Shown here in pieces: positions 7,130-15,513 of a stretch of DNA of 34,449 nt. This stretch comes from Piscibacillus halophilus (lineage in GTDB: Bacteria > Bacillota > Bacilli > Bacillales > Alkalibacillaceae). A program made the position numbers and the translations under genes. Numbering within the stretch: position 1 is the stretch's first letter; each line of letters begins with the position of its first letter. Below the pieces are notes generated by a model, which made no database searches, was not told the origin of the DNA, and saw nothing but the letters and a program-made list of their open reading frames with translations. Where the stretch lies: NCBI RefSeq assembly GCF_900110685.1, contig NZ_FOES01000029.1:1-34449 (forward strand), read 5' to 3'.

Positions 7130-7744
7130 TTAAGATGTAAATGCAATTAGAGAAGCAATTCCCATGTAAGTGAAAATTGCAAAAATAGCAATGGTCACAT
7201 ACGTCATAACGACTTGAGAGCGTGGTGTTACTGTAATACCCCAAGTGACGAAGAACGACCATAAACCATTAGCGAAATGGAATACTGTTGAAATAACACC
7301 AACAACATAGAACCAGAACATAAATGGACTGGATAAAATAGTTGCCATTAAATCAAAGTTAATTTCCGTTCCATGAATCGCATTAGCTAATCGAGTTTCC
7401 CATACGTGCCATACCACAAAGATTAACGTAATAATACCTGTCACACGTTGTAAAAGGAACATCCAATTACGGAAATAACCAAATTTAAACGAATTTGGCG
7501 ATGCCGTAAACGCGATAAAAACACCATAGATTGCGTGAAAAAGTATCGGTAAATAAATCACAAAAATCTCTAAACCGACACGCAATGGTAGGCTTTCCAT
7601 AAAGTGCGCTGCAGCATTAAAAGCGTCTGGACCATATGTAGAAAAGTGGTTTACCACCAAGTGCTGCATTAGAAATATCCCAATAGGTATGACACCTAAT
7701 AAAGAATGTAGCCTACGATAAAAGAACTCACGGTTTTCCGCCAT
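7130..7744 (-). CDS. sdhC: Succinate dehydrogenase cytochrome b558 subunit
   Basis: The 204-aa membrane anchor has five hydrophobic segments and binds two haems, passing electrons to menaquinone. His13, His28, His70, His113 and His156 are placed as in the B. subtilis subunit, whose haem ligands are among these positions. It is the single-anchor type found in Bacillales, so no sdhD is expected. First gene of the operon, with a GAGGGGGG ribosome binding site 6 bases before ATG and a sigma-A promoter 70-100 bases upstream. Confidence 0.95.
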   Translation of the reverse strand: MAENREFFYRRLHSLLGVIPIGIFLMQHLVVNHFSTYGPDAFNAAAHFMESLPLRVGLEIFVIYLPILFHAIYGVFIAFTASPNSFKFGYFRNWMFLLQRVTGIITLIFVVWHVWETRLANAIHGTEINFDLMATILSSPFMFWFYVVGVISTVFHFANGLWSFFVTWGITVTPRSQVVMTYVTIAIFAIFTYMGIASLIAFTS

Positions 7745-7816
7745 GTGTTACCCCCCTCGTTTTGTGTAAAATAATCTTTCTTAAAGACATTCATAAAAGT
7801 AAACATGACATGTTAT

Positions 7817-7845
7817 ATTGTACTTCTAACGGATTAAAGCGTCAA
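7817..7845 (-). promoter_or_regulatory. Sigma-A promoter of sdhCAB
   Basis: On the minus strand TTGACG (7845-7840) and TACAAT (7822-7817) are separated by exactly 17 bases. The leader to sdhC is about 65 bases. The promoter lies in the short gap after uvrC; no clear hairpin terminator of uvrC is visible there. Confidence 0.75.
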
Positions 7846-7898
7846 GAAATCCTTACCAATATTAGCGTTGTTTTTCTACATAATTCTACATTTTCATC

Positions 7899-9695
7899 TT
7901 AGTCTTCTGCACCATGATTTTTTTCATTCAAAAAATACTCTTGTATATTTTCTGCTACGTTAGCAGGAATGCCCAATTTGGCCATATCGTCAATGCTTGC
8001 ATCTTTAATTTGTTCAATGGATCCAAACTGCTGTATCAACAAGCGTTTTCTCTTAGGGCCAATCCCTTCTATTTCATCAAGACTTGATTGAATAGCACTT
8101 TTGCCACGGAGCTGCCTGTGAAAAGTAATAGCAAAGCGGTGTACTTCGTCTTGAATTCGTTGTACTAAATAAAATGATTGCTCATTTCGTTTTAATGGAA
8201 CCGGCTCTGGTGGGTCACCATATAATAGTTCACTCGTTTTATGCTTGTCATCCTTAGCTAAACCACATATCGGAATGTCTAAACCTAACTCATTCTCTAA
8301 TACATCTTGTGCTGCTGACATTTGTCCTTTAGAGCCATCAACCATAATCAAATCAGGCAAGGGCTGATTCTCTTTTAAAAGTCTTTGATACCGCCGACGA
8401 ATAACTTCCCTCATCGTTTCATAATCGTCTGGAGATTCGACGGTTTTAATTTTATATTTTCGGTATTCATTCTTCTTAGGTTTACCATCTACAAATGTCA
8501 CCATTGCCGATACTGGGTGAGTTCCTTGAATGTTAGAGTTATCAAAAGCTTCAATTCGATGAGGCGTTTCAATATTTAAAATATCTCCTAATCGTTCTAC
8601 AGCTTTAATTGTTCGTTCTTCATCTTGTTCAATTAACGAGAACTTTTCTTTCAAGGAAATTTGAGCATTTTCCATAGCTAATTCTACTAAGTCTTTTTTC
8701 TTCCCACGAAGTGGTGTTTTAACTTTGACATCCAACACTTTTGCTAGTAGATCTTGATCACTACCAACTGGTAAGAAAATTTCTTTAGGTTTAATATGAT
8801 TGGAATGTTCATAAAAACGAGCGATATAACTTATAAACGATTCGTGTGGATCGTTATAAATTGGAAATAAGGAAACATCTCTTTCGATTAATTTACCTTG
8901 CCTTATGAAAAATACTTGAACACACATCCAACCTTTATCATATGCATAACCAAACACATCACGATCGGTTACATCTTGAAGGTCCATTTTCTGTGTTTCC
9001 ATAACACTCTCAATATGTTCAATCATATCTCGATATTCTTTTGCTTTTTCAAAATCAAGGTTTTCAGCAAACTGGTGCATTTTTTCTGTTAATTCTTGCT
9101 TGATCTCACGGTGTCCTCCACTTAAGAATGAGGTTATTTTTTGCACTAATTGCTCATTGGTTTCTTGACTTACCGGATACTCACACGGTCCTAAGCATTG
9201 GTTTATATGATAGTATAAACATACTCGTTTAGGCATGACATTACATTTTCTTAATGGGTATAATCGGTCAAGTAATTTTTTCGTTTCTCTAGCGGAATAT
9301 ACATTGGTATAAGGTCCAAAATATTTACCTTTATCCTTCTTTACTTTTCTCGTCACAATTAATCTTGGGTGCTCTTCGTTTGTAATTTTTAAAAAAGGAT
9401 AACTTTTATCATCTTTAAGCATGACATTATACTTGGGGTCATACTTTTTAATCAGATTCATCTCAAGAATTAACGCTTCCATCTCAGAAGAAGTCACAAT
9501 ATATTCGAAATCCTCAATTTCATTCACTAACCGTTGTGTCTTCAAATCATTAGCACTAGTGAAATATGATCTGACACGATTTTTTAACAACTTGGATTTA
9601 CCTACGTATATCACTTCACCCTTTTTATTTTTCATCAAATAGCAACCTGGTTTATCTGGTAAAATTGCTAACTTGTCTTTTATTTGATCAGCCAT
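7899..9695 (-). CDS. uvrC: UvrABC system protein C (excinuclease subunit)
   Basis: UvrC makes both incisions during nucleotide excision repair after UvrA-UvrB damage recognition. The 598-aa protein shows the expected order: GIY-YIG nuclease at the N-terminus (KPGCYLMKN at 15-23, VIYVGKSK, R41-V-R), a cysteine cluster [17 protein letters not shown] near 152-168, the UVR domain that binds UvrB near 195-235, the RNase H-like C-terminal nuclease ([30 protein letters not shown]), and tandem helix-hairpin-helix motifs at the end ([18 protein letters not shown]). The length equals that of B. subtilis UvrC. A GAGGTG ribosome binding site precedes ATG. Confidence 0.97.
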   Translation of the reverse strand: MADQIKDKLAILPDKPGCYLMKNKKGEVIYVGKSKLLKNRVRSYFTSANDLKTQRLVNEIEDFEYIVTSSEMEALILEMNLIKKYDPKYNVMLKDDKSYPFLKITNEEHPRLIVTRKVKKDKGKYFGPYTNVYSARETKKLLDRLYPLRKCNVMPKRVCLYYHINQCLGPCEYPVSQETNEQLVQKITSFLSGGHREIKQELTEKMHQFAENLDFEKAKEYRDMIEHIESVMETQKMDLQDVTDRDVFGYAYDKGWMCVQVFFIRQGKLIERDVSLFPIYNDPHESFISYIARFYEHSNHIKPKEIFLPVGSDQDLLAKVLDVKVKTPLRGKKKDLVELAMENAQISLKEKFSLIEQDEERTIKAVERLGDILNIETPHRIEAFDNSNIQGTHPVSAMVTFVDGKPKKNEYRKYKIKTVESPDDYETMREVIRRRYQRLLKENQPLPDLIMVDGSKGQMSAAQDVLENELGLDIPICGLAKDDKHKTSELLYGDPPEPVPLKRNEQSFYLVQRIQDEVHRFAITFHRQLRGKSAIQSSLDEIEGIGPKRKRLLIQQFGSIEQIKDASIDDMAKLGIPANVAENIQEYFLNEKNHGAED

Positions 9696-9748
9696 TTATA
9701 ACACCTCATGTTATGGGTTCTAGCTTTATTTTACCATGATTAAACTTG

Positions 9749-9783
9749 GACATAAAAAGAAGAGCTAACCTCAGTTAGCTCTT
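9749..9783 (-). terminator. Terminator after trxA
   Basis: AGAGCTAAC (9761-9769) and GTTAGCTCT (9774-9782) form a 9-bp stem with a 4-base loop, 6 bases past the trxA stop, followed on the minus strand by a short T run (CTTTTT). Confidence 0.85.
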
Positions 9784-9789
9784 TATGAT

Positions 9790-10104
9790 TTATGCGTGTT
9801 TTTGTACAAACTCTTGTAACGCATCTTTTGGCTGGAAGCCCATCGCTTGATCGACTTTTTCTCCGTCTTTGAATAAGATTAATGTTGGGATGCTCATAAC
9901 ACCAAATTTTTGAGCTGTTTCTTGGTTTTCATCTACATCCAACTTTACAATTTTAATTTGATCGTTCATTTCAGAATCTAGCTCTTCTAAAACAGGAGCA
10001 ATCATTTTACAAGGGCCACACCATGCTGCCCAGAAATCTACTAAAACTAGACCATCCGATACTTCTTCATTAAAAGTTTGGTCAGTTGCATTTACAATTG
10101 CCAT
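9790..10104 (-). CDS. trxA: Thioredoxin
   Basis: A 104-aa cytoplasmic thioredoxin that reduces protein disulfides and serves ribonucleotide reductase, recycled by thioredoxin reductase. The WCGPCK active site has redox cysteines C29 and C32, and the cis-proline loop SIPTL follows at about 72-76. Length is the family norm. AGGAGG lies 8 bases before the ATG. It stands alone between the etfA terminator and its own terminator; a weak extended -10 promoter candidate lies upstream. The position between uvrC and etfA is the same as in B. subtilis. Confidence 0.97.
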   Translation of the reverse strand: MAIVNATDQTFNEEVSDGLVLVDFWAAWCGPCKMIAPVLEELDSEMNDQIKIVKLDVDENQETAQKFGVMSIPTLILFKDGEKVDQAMGFQPKDALQEFVQKHA

Positions 10105-10137
10105 AATTAAATCCTCCTCAATTTCAATTGTAACGTA

Positions 10138-10168
10138 AGTATATCACGTTAATTCTTATCTTTTCCAA
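10138..10168 (-). promoter_or_regulatory. Possible promoter of trxA
   Basis: TGATATACT on the minus strand (10146-10138) is an extended -10 (TGnTATACT). A weak -35 TTGGAA (10168-10163) lies 19 bases upstream, longer than ideal. The gene needs a promoter here because a terminator precedes it. Confidence 0.4.
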
Positions 10169-10229
10169 TACTTTGTTTCTCATTACATATATAGTGATAA
10201 GCCCTACATGTCGTGCATTTCAACTTAAG

Positions 10230-10278
10230 CTATGTAAAAGAAAGAGTTCCTTACCTTATCATGAGGCAAAGAACTCTT
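10230..10278 (-). terminator. Terminator of the lcfA-fadR-fadB-etfBA unit
   Basis: AAGAGTTC (10242-10249) and GAACTCTT (10271-10278) pair, with a further partial stem in the loop (CCTTA/TGAGG). The stem ends 6 bases past the etfA stop and is followed by TCTTTTA on the minus strand. Confidence 0.65.
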
Positions 10279-10284
10279 AGGATG

Positions 10285-11247
10285 TTACTTAACTTGTAAT
10301 GCTTTAAGTTCTTCCGTTAACTTAGGTACGACATCAAATAAGTCACCTACAATACCATAATCAGCAACGTTAAAGATATTCGCTTCTGGATCTTTATTGA
10401 TCGCCACAATGACTTTAGAGTTTGACATACCCGCTAAGTGCTGAATCGCACCCGAGATTCCACATGCGATGTAAAGGTCCGGTGTCACAACTTTACCAGT
10501 CTGACCAATTTGTAAAGAATAGTCACAGTATCCCGCATCACATGCTCCACGTGATGCCCCTACTGCTGCACCTAATACATCCGCTAATTCGTATAGAGGT
10601 TCAAAGCCTTCTTCGCTTTTAACACCACGTCCACCAGCTACAATAATGTTAGCTTCTGACAGGTCTACACCGTCTGATGCCTTACGAACTACTTCTTTAA
10701 TAATGGTACGTAAATCTTTAATATCAACTTCTAATGACGTGATGTCACCTGAACGGCCACCATCTTGTTCAAGCGGAGCGATGTTATTTGGACGAATCGT
10801 GACAAAAGTCTTTCCATCCTTAATCGTCTTCTTTTCAAATGCTTTACCCGAGTAAATCGGACGTACAAATTGATCTCCTTCGATTCCTGTAATATCAGAT
10901 ACAAGTCCGTTATCTAACTTACTAGCAATTCGAGGGGATAAATCCTTACCCGCGGAAGTATGCCCCATGACTAGACCGTCTGGATCTTCTTGTTCAATAA
11001 CTGCCATAGCAGCTTGAGTATAACCGTCTGATGTATAGTTAGCTAGAAGATCATGAGTTACAGTAACAGCACGATCTGCACCATATTGAATCATTTGGTT
11101 AGCTGCATCCTCAACATTTTGAGAGCCTAATACGACAGCCACCACTTCTGCACTTTCATCGATTTGACGAGCCGCAGCTACCGTTTCAAATGAAACATTA
11201 CGAATCTCACCGTCTTTTAATTCTGCAAATGCTAATATTTTAGTCAT
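10285..11247 (-). CDS. etfA: Electron transfer flavoprotein alpha subunit
   Basis: EtfA forms a heterodimer with EtfB and carries electrons from acyl-CoA dehydrogenases to the quinone pool. The 320-aa protein has the N-terminal ETF domain and the C-terminal FAD-binding domain with IVAGGRGVKSEEGF (about 207-220), GASRGACDAGY, QIGQTGKVV, YIACGISGAIQHLAGM and INKDPEANIF, the usual FAD contacts. It follows etfB by 30 bases with AAAGGAGAA ahead of ATG and ends the operon. The length is close to the 325 aa of the B. subtilis homologue. Confidence 0.95.
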   Translation of the reverse strand: MTKILAFAELKDGEIRNVSFETVAAARQIDESAEVVAVVLGSQNVEDAANQMIQYGADRAVTVTHDLLANYTSDGYTQAAMAVIEQEDPDGLVMGHTSAGKDLSPRIASKLDNGLVSDITGIEGDQFVRPIYSGKAFEKKTIKDGKTFVTIRPNNIAPLEQDGGRSGDITSLEVDIKDLRTIIKEVVRKASDGVDLSEANIIVAGGRGVKSEEGFEPLYELADVLGAAVGASRGACDAGYCDYSLQIGQTGKVVTPDLYIACGISGAIQHLAGMSNSKVIVAINKDPEANIFNVADYGIVGDLFDVVPKLTEELKALQVK

Positions 11248-11277
11248 ATTTTCATTCTCCTTTCTACACCTGTCAAA

Positions 11278-12051
11278 TTAAAGTACTTTTGCTTCAGATT
11301 TTAGTAGTGATACAAGCTCTTTAACTTGTTCGTCTGTCTCGCCCTCTAACACCTTACCAGCTTCTTTTTCAGGTGGAAGGAAAACTTTAACAGTTTCCGT
11401 TTTCGCTTCGACATCATCTTCATCTAAGTCAAGATCATCAATTTCTAACTCTTCAAGAGGTTTCTTCTTCGCTTTCATAATTCCTGGTAAAGAAGGGTAA
11501 CGCGGTTCGTTTAACCCTTGTTGACATGTGACAAGTAATGGTAATGATGTTTCAATTTTCTCTTCGTCACCTTCTACGTCTCGAACAATGTTCACTGTAT
11601 CCCCATCAATATTTAATTCAGTGATGGTAGTCACATATGGAATATCTAAACGATCTGCGAGTCTAGGACCAACTTGACCACTTGCTTCGTCAATTGCAAC
11701 ATTTCCTGCTAGAATTATATCTACTTCTTGATCTGCAAAATATGCCTCTAAAACTCGAACAGTTGTATACTGGTCTCCTTCTTCAAGGTCTTCTTCAGTG
11801 TTAATTAAAACCGCTTTATCTGCTCCCATTGCTAACGCAGTACGTAGTTGTTTTTCAGATTCCTCATCACCTACTGTAACAACCGTTACCTCACCGCCGT
11901 GTTCATCGCGGATTTTTATTGCCTCTTCAATCGCGTATTCATCATAAGGGTTAATAATATATTCTGCTCCTTCATCTTCAATAACCCCACCATTAATTTG
12001 GATTTTCTCTTCTGTGTCAAAAGTCTTTTTCATTAGTACATAAATGTTCAT
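11278..12051 (-). CDS. etfB: Electron transfer flavoprotein beta subunit
   Basis: EtfB is the AMP-binding partner of EtfA. The 257-aa protein carries the signature AGNVAIDEASGQVGPRLA (about 125-142), together with LLVTCQQGLNEPRYPSLPG. A strongly acidic tail segment (EELEIDDLDLDEDD, about 205-218) is notable and fits an organism with acidic proteins. The start ATG has GGAGG 7 bases upstream, 19 bases after fadB. The protein is expected in the cytoplasm as a dimer with EtfA. Confidence 0.95.
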   Translation of the reverse strand: MNIYVLMKKTFDTEEKIQINGGVIEDEGAEYIINPYDEYAIEEAIKIRDEHGGEVTVVTVGDEESEKQLRTALAMGADKAVLINTEEDLEEGDQYTTVRVLEAYFADQEVDIILAGNVAIDEASGQVGPRLADRLDIPYVTTITELNIDGDTVNIVRDVEGDEEKIETSLPLLVTCQQGLNEPRYPSLPGIMKAKKKPLEELEIDDLDLDEDDVEAKTETVKVFLPPEKEAGKVLEGETDEQVKELVSLLKSEAKVL

Positions 12052-12070
12052 CGGATTACCTCCTTCAAGT

Positions 12071-12844
12071 CTATTGATCTTTAAAATTAGGTTTGCGTTT
12101 CTCTATAAACGCTGTTATACCTTCTTTTGCATCAGAATTTCCAAACACTTTACCAAATTCTACAGCTTCTGCATCGACACCTTCATTAAATTGTGAAGTT
12201 TGTGCATAAGGTAATAATTTCATAACAGCATGGATGGAAGGTCCGCTTTTACTAGAAAACTTGTTTGCTAGTTTCATAGAAAATACTTCTAAGTCTTCAT
12301 CATCTACTGCATGATTGGCTAATCCTAAATTTACAGCTTCTTCCCCTGTAATTGGTTCGCCTGTTAATACCATTTCATATGCTTTTGGCAACCCAACATA
12401 TCGTGGTAAACGTTGAGTTCCTGCAAACCCTGGTATAATACCTAAATTTAGTTCTGGTAAACCTAATTTAGAACTTTTTGTCACTACTCTTACATGACAC
12501 GACATCGCAAGTTCCAAGCCTCCACCTAATGCAGCTCCGTGGATCGAAGCAATGACTGGAACATGAAAGTTCTCAATTCGATTAAATAATTGTTGACCTT
12601 TTTTAGCCAACGCTGCGTAATCGCTTTCACCTTGTAGTGTCGTAAATTCTTTGATGTCAGCACCAGCTGAAAAAAACTTGCCTTCTCCATTAAGAATCAC
12701 CGTTTTAATTGTTGAATCTTGCTCGACTTCATCCAAAACGGTTGATAAACCTTTAAGAATACCAGAAGATAAGGCATTAGCTGGAGGACTATCAATCGTA
12801 ACAATTGCTACATGGCCTTCCTTCTTCCAAGTAAGATGCTCCAT
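12071..12844 (-). CDS. fadB: Enoyl-CoA hydratase (FadB/YsiB, crotonase family)
   Basis: A 257-aa crotonase-fold enzyme hydrating trans-2-enoyl-CoA in beta-oxidation. Key features are FSAGADIKEF (58-67), HGAALGGGLELAMSC (102-116) with the oxyanion-hole glycines and Glu111, and GLPELNLGIIPGFAG (128-142) with Glu131. These two glutamates match the catalytic pair of crotonase. ATG at 12844 is preferred because AAGGAG lies 8 bases upstream; a TTG directly before it is possible. It lies 12 bases after fadR and 19 before etfB. The operon context fixes the role better than sequence alone, because crotonases vary in substrate. Confidence 0.92.
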   Translation of the reverse strand: MEHLTWKKEGHVAIVTIDSPPANALSSGILKGLSTVLDEVEQDSTIKTVILNGEGKFFSAGADIKEFTTLQGESDYAALAKKGQQLFNRIENFHVPVIASIHGAALGGGLELAMSCHVRVVTKSSKLGLPELNLGIIPGFAGTQRLPRYVGLPKAYEMVLTGEPITGEEAVNLGLANHAVDDEDLEVFSMKLANKFSSKSGPSIHAVMKLLPYAQTSQFNEGVDAEAVEFGKVFGNSDAKEGITAFIEKRKPNFKDQ

Positions 12845-12856
12845 CAAGACAACTCC

Positions 12857-13447
12857 TTATGATTGGTGTATTTTAAGTCCATTCGCAATAATAAAATGAA
12901 CTTCTTTAGCTTGGCCAACTAGATCATATCTTTGTTCCTTCATAACCCAATTTGTAACGACTTCATCAAGTGTACCAAAAATCACTTGACGAACTAATTT
13001 AACATTCAGGTGCGCATGAAAGGTACCTTCATTCATACCTTCTTCTAATATCCGGTCAACAACAGCTAAATATCCTTTTAAAACATCATTGATCTTCATT
13101 CGAAGCTCTTTTTTTGACTGTCTTAATTCAAGCTGTGTCACTATAGCGAGCGAAGGATTTTCAGACAGCTGACGAAAATGCATATCGATTAAACGATATA
13201 GCTTTTCGTCAGCTGAATGATGTTCAACTATCACTTCTTCGATTCGCTCGATAAACTGACCCATTTTTTCTTGAAATACAGAGACCAATATATCTTCTTT
13301 ATTTTTAAAATATAAGTAAATCGTTCCGTCTGCTACACCAGCTCGTTTGGCAATTTTTGAGACTTGTGAAGCATGGTAACCATTTTCAGCTATAACTTCT
13401 ACGGCTGCATCAATTATTTTTTTATATTTTGGTTTATTCTTCTTCAT
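12857..13447 (-). CDS. fadR: Fatty acid metabolism regulator FadR (TetR family)
   Basis: FadR (YsiA) is a TetR repressor of beta-oxidation genes that is released by long-chain acyl-CoA. The 196-aa protein has the TetR DNA-binding domain at the N-terminus: IIDAAVEVIAENGYHA near 10-25, VSKIAKRAGVADGTIYLYF near 27-45, then NKEDILVSVF. The remaining helical part is the ligand-binding domain. ATG at 13447 is chosen (GAGGAG 7 bases upstream, protein MKKNKPKYKK); the frame is open for 11 codons upstream into the operator. A near-consensus FadR box overlaps its promoter, so it should repress itself. Confidence 0.93.
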   Translation of the reverse strand: MKKNKPKYKKIIDAAVEVIAENGYHASQVSKIAKRAGVADGTIYLYFKNKEDILVSVFQEKMGQFIERIEEVIVEHHSADEKLYRLIDMHFRQLSENPSLAIVTQLELRQSKKELRMKINDVLKGYLAVVDRILEEGMNEGTFHAHLNVKLVRQVIFGTLDEVVTNWVMKEQRYDLVGQAKEVHFIIANGLKIHQS

Positions 13448-13465
13448 AATCGGACTCCTCAAAAC

Positions 13466-13483
13466 TGAATGAATGGTCATTCA
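13466..13483. promoter_or_regulatory. FadR operator in front of fadR
   Basis: The 18-bp site TGAATGAATGGTCATTCA matches the B. subtilis FadR box TGAATGAnTAnTCATTCA with one mismatch at the centre. It lies 19 bases before the fadR start codon and just downstream of the -10 region, around the expected transcript start, a position suited to repression. Confidence 0.8.
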
Positions 13484-13489
13484 CTTATC

Positions 13490-13518
13490 ATATTATAAGG
13501 AAAATCTAAAACTGTCAA
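13490..13518 (-). promoter_or_regulatory. Sigma-A promoter of fadR-fadB-etfBA
   Basis: Minus-strand TTGACA (13518-13513) begins right after the lcfA stop codon (13519-13521). With a 17-base spacer the -10 is TAATAT (13495-13490); TATAAT overlaps it at a 15-base spacing. No terminator separates lcfA from fadR, so read-through from lcfA is also likely. Confidence 0.65.
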
Positions 13519-15228
13519 CTAGGAAGTCGGATTTGCCTCTTCTGATCTCAATTTTTCCTTTTCTTCATCGACTAGCTTACGACGTAAAATTTTACCAACT
13601 GCCGTTTTAGGTAGTTCACTTCTAAATTCATATAATTTTGGCACTTTATAAGCCGCTAAATTTTCTCGACAATAATGGTCAAGTTCTTCTTCCGTTAATT
13701 GTGCACCATCTTTTAATACGATATACGCTTTGACTGTTTCGCCACGGTACGGATCAGGTATTCCTGCAACAACAACTTCAGAGATCGATTCATGCTCATA
13801 AAGCACTTCTTCTACTTCTCTTGGGTAAATATTAAATCCACCAGCAATAATCATATCTTTCTTTCGATCAACAACATAAAAATAACCGTCTTCATCCATA
13901 TATCCCATGTCACCAGTTAATAACCAGCCATCTTTTAATGTATTGGCCGTCTCTTCTGGTTTATTCCAATAACCTTTCATAACTTGTGGGCCTTTTACAG
14001 CAATTTCTCCAACTTCACCCACCGGTAATTCTTCTAACGTGTCTGGCTTAAATACTTTTGCATCTGTGTCTGGCCAAGGGAGTCCGATTGTTCCTGCACG
14101 TCTATTCTCATAAATTAAGTTAGAATGTGTAACTGGAGATGATTCTGTTAAGCCATAGCCTTCAACTAGCTTACCACCTGTAACTTTCTCAAATCGTTGC
14201 TGTATCTCAACAGGTAATGGAGCCGAGCCACTTAAACATGCTTCGATCGATGATAAGTCATAATTTTTTAATTTAGGATGGTTAAGCAAACCAATGTAAA
14301 TTGTTGGCGCACCCGGAAATAGTGTAGGCTTTTCTTTATCAATTAATTTTAATACCGTATCGACATCAAATTTAGGAACTAATACCATTTTTTGGGCCAT
14401 CATCACGGATAAGTTCATAACAGCTGTCATGCCATAAACATGGAAGAAAGGTAAAATCCCTAAAACTACTTCATTACCATATTCAGCTTTATATACCCAG
14501 TGACAACACATTTGTGTATTAGCAACTAAATTACGATGTGTCAGCATAACACCTTTTGGAAATCCTGTTGTACCACCAGTATATTGAAGTAAGGCTAAGT
14601 CTTCTTGAGGGTCGATTTCGTGAGCTGTGTAATTGACATTTGCCATTTCCAACATCTTCGTCCAAACATGAGTATCTCCATTATGTTCAGGTTTTACCAC
14701 CATGTTATATTCTCGTTTTTGAATGAATGGATAGATCAGATTTTTTGGAAATGGTAAATAGTCTTTGATACCGGTTACAATAATGTGTTCCAAACTAGTT
14801 TCATTTTTCACATGGTTAGCTCTCGGTAGTAAAATATCTAAGCACACTAAAAACTTTGCACCAGAGTCATTGAGCTGATATTCTAATTCTCTCTCTGTAT
14901 AAAGCGGATTGGTCTGTACGACGGTCGCTCCACCAAGCAATGCGCCGTAGTAAGCAATAACTGACTGAGGAGTGTTTGGTAACATCACCGCTACTCGATC
15001 ACCTTTTTCCAAACCAAGGCCTTGCAAGTAACTCGCAAATTTTCTTGCCGAATCAAAAACTTCTTGATAAGTGATTTCTTTCCCCAGAAAATGAATCGCT
15101 ACTTTATCAGGGAACTTTTCAGCAGCGTCACCTAAGAAATCTTGTAAAGGTCTGTTGTCATACTCAATCGTTTTTGGGACCTCATCAGGATAATGCTTAA
15201 ACCACGGTTTAGATAAATCTACCCCCAC
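13519..15228 (-). CDS. lcfA: Long-chain fatty acid-CoA ligase
   Basis: LcfA activates fatty acids to acyl-CoA via an acyl-adenylate, feeding beta-oxidation. The 569-aa protein has the adenylate-forming superfamily motifs: LLQYTGGTTGFPKGVML (A3, P-loop-like, about 214-230), GYGLTESSPV (A5), WLLTGDMGYMDEDGYFYVVDRKKDMI (A7-A8 region, seen in pieces), and the C-terminal lysine in PKTAVGKILRR (A10). The GTG at 15228 is chosen because AAAGGAGG lies 9 bases upstream; the frame extends 16 hydrophobic codons earlier without a ribosome binding site. It heads the lcfA-fadR-fadB-etfB-etfA cluster known from B. subtilis. Confidence 0.95.
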   Translation of the reverse strand: MGVDLSKPWFKHYPDEVPKTIEYDNRPLQDFLGDAAEKFPDKVAIHFLGKEITYQEVFDSARKFASYLQGLGLEKGDRVAVMLPNTPQSVIAYYGALLGGATVVQTNPLYTERELEYQLNDSGAKFLVCLDILLPRANHVKNETSLEHIIVTGIKDYLPFPKNLIYPFIQKREYNMVVKPEHNGDTHVWTKMLEMANVNYTAHEIDPQEDLALLQYTGGTTGFPKGVMLTHRNLVANTQMCCHWVYKAEYGNEVVLGILPFFHVYGMTAVMNLSVMMAQKMVLVPKFDVDTVLKLIDKEKPTLFPGAPTIYIGLLNHPKLKNYDLSSIEACLSGSAPLPVEIQQRFEKVTGGKLVEGYGLTESSPVTHSNLIYENRRAGTIGLPWPDTDAKVFKPDTLEELPVGEVGEIAVKGPQVMKGYWNKPEETANTLKDGWLLTGDMGYMDEDGYFYVVDRKKDMIIAGGFNIYPREVEEVLYEHESISEVVVAGIPDPYRGETVKAYIVLKDGAQLTEEELDHYCRENLAAYKVPKLYEFRSELPKTAVGKILRRKLVDEEKEKLRSEEANPTS

Positions 15229-15284
15229 TATAAATAGCCTCCTTTTATATATACTAATTATTATTATAAACAACATTTAGACAA

Positions 15285-15306
15285 AATTAAAATAATTATT
15301 CTAATT
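15285..15306. promoter_or_regulatory. AT-rich near-palindrome before lcfA
   Basis: A 22-bp imperfect palindrome, with arms AATTAGAATAA and TTATTTTAATT on the minus strand (10 of 11 positions pair). It covers the place where a -35 would be for the TATAAT at 15268-15263. It shares the core GAATAATTATT with the palindrome upstream of ysmA. No FadR-type box was found before lcfA. Confidence 0.4.
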
Positions 15307-15320
15307 ATCTGATAAAATCG

Positions 15321-15376
15321 ACAAAATAAAAAGTAGCCCACGAACTAAGTTAACCATACTTTGCGCCGTGAACTAC
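15321..15376 (-). terminator. Terminator after the mutS2 unit
   Basis: On the minus strand GTAGTTCACG and CGTGGGCTAC (15376-15367 and 15342-15333) form a 10-bp stem with two G-U pairs, followed by TTTTTATTTTG. It sits just past the small 26-codon ORF, which places that ORF inside the mutS2 transcript. Confidence 0.75.
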
Positions 15377-15383
15377 ATATTTA

Positions 15384-15464
15384 TTAACTATAAATTAGAA
15401 AGACGATGCCTACGATGACGAATAAAATGGCAACCACCATTAACACTTTTGCTAATGTCTCCAT
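15384..15464 (-). CDS. Putative 26-aa single-span membrane peptide
   Basis: An ATG at 15464 opens 26 codons: METLAKVLM, then a continuous hydrophobic stretch VVAILFVIVGIVFLIYS and a TAA. One membrane span fills about residues 8-25 with a short charged N-terminus. It lies 49 bases after mutS2 and ends 7 bases before a terminator, so a transcript would carry it. The upstream GTGAGG is a weak ribosome binding site about 11 bases from the ATG. I do not recognise a named family. It could be a chance ORF, but the composition and its tight fit before the terminator favour a real small gene. In B. subtilis the membrane protein gene yshE lies in this interval; it is not present. Confidence 0.45.
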   Translation of the reverse strand: METLAKVLMVVAILFVIVGIVFLIYS

Positions 15465-15513
15465 AAACTTTTTAACCTCACTTTATTCTTATGCATATAA
15501 AGCCTCACTTATA

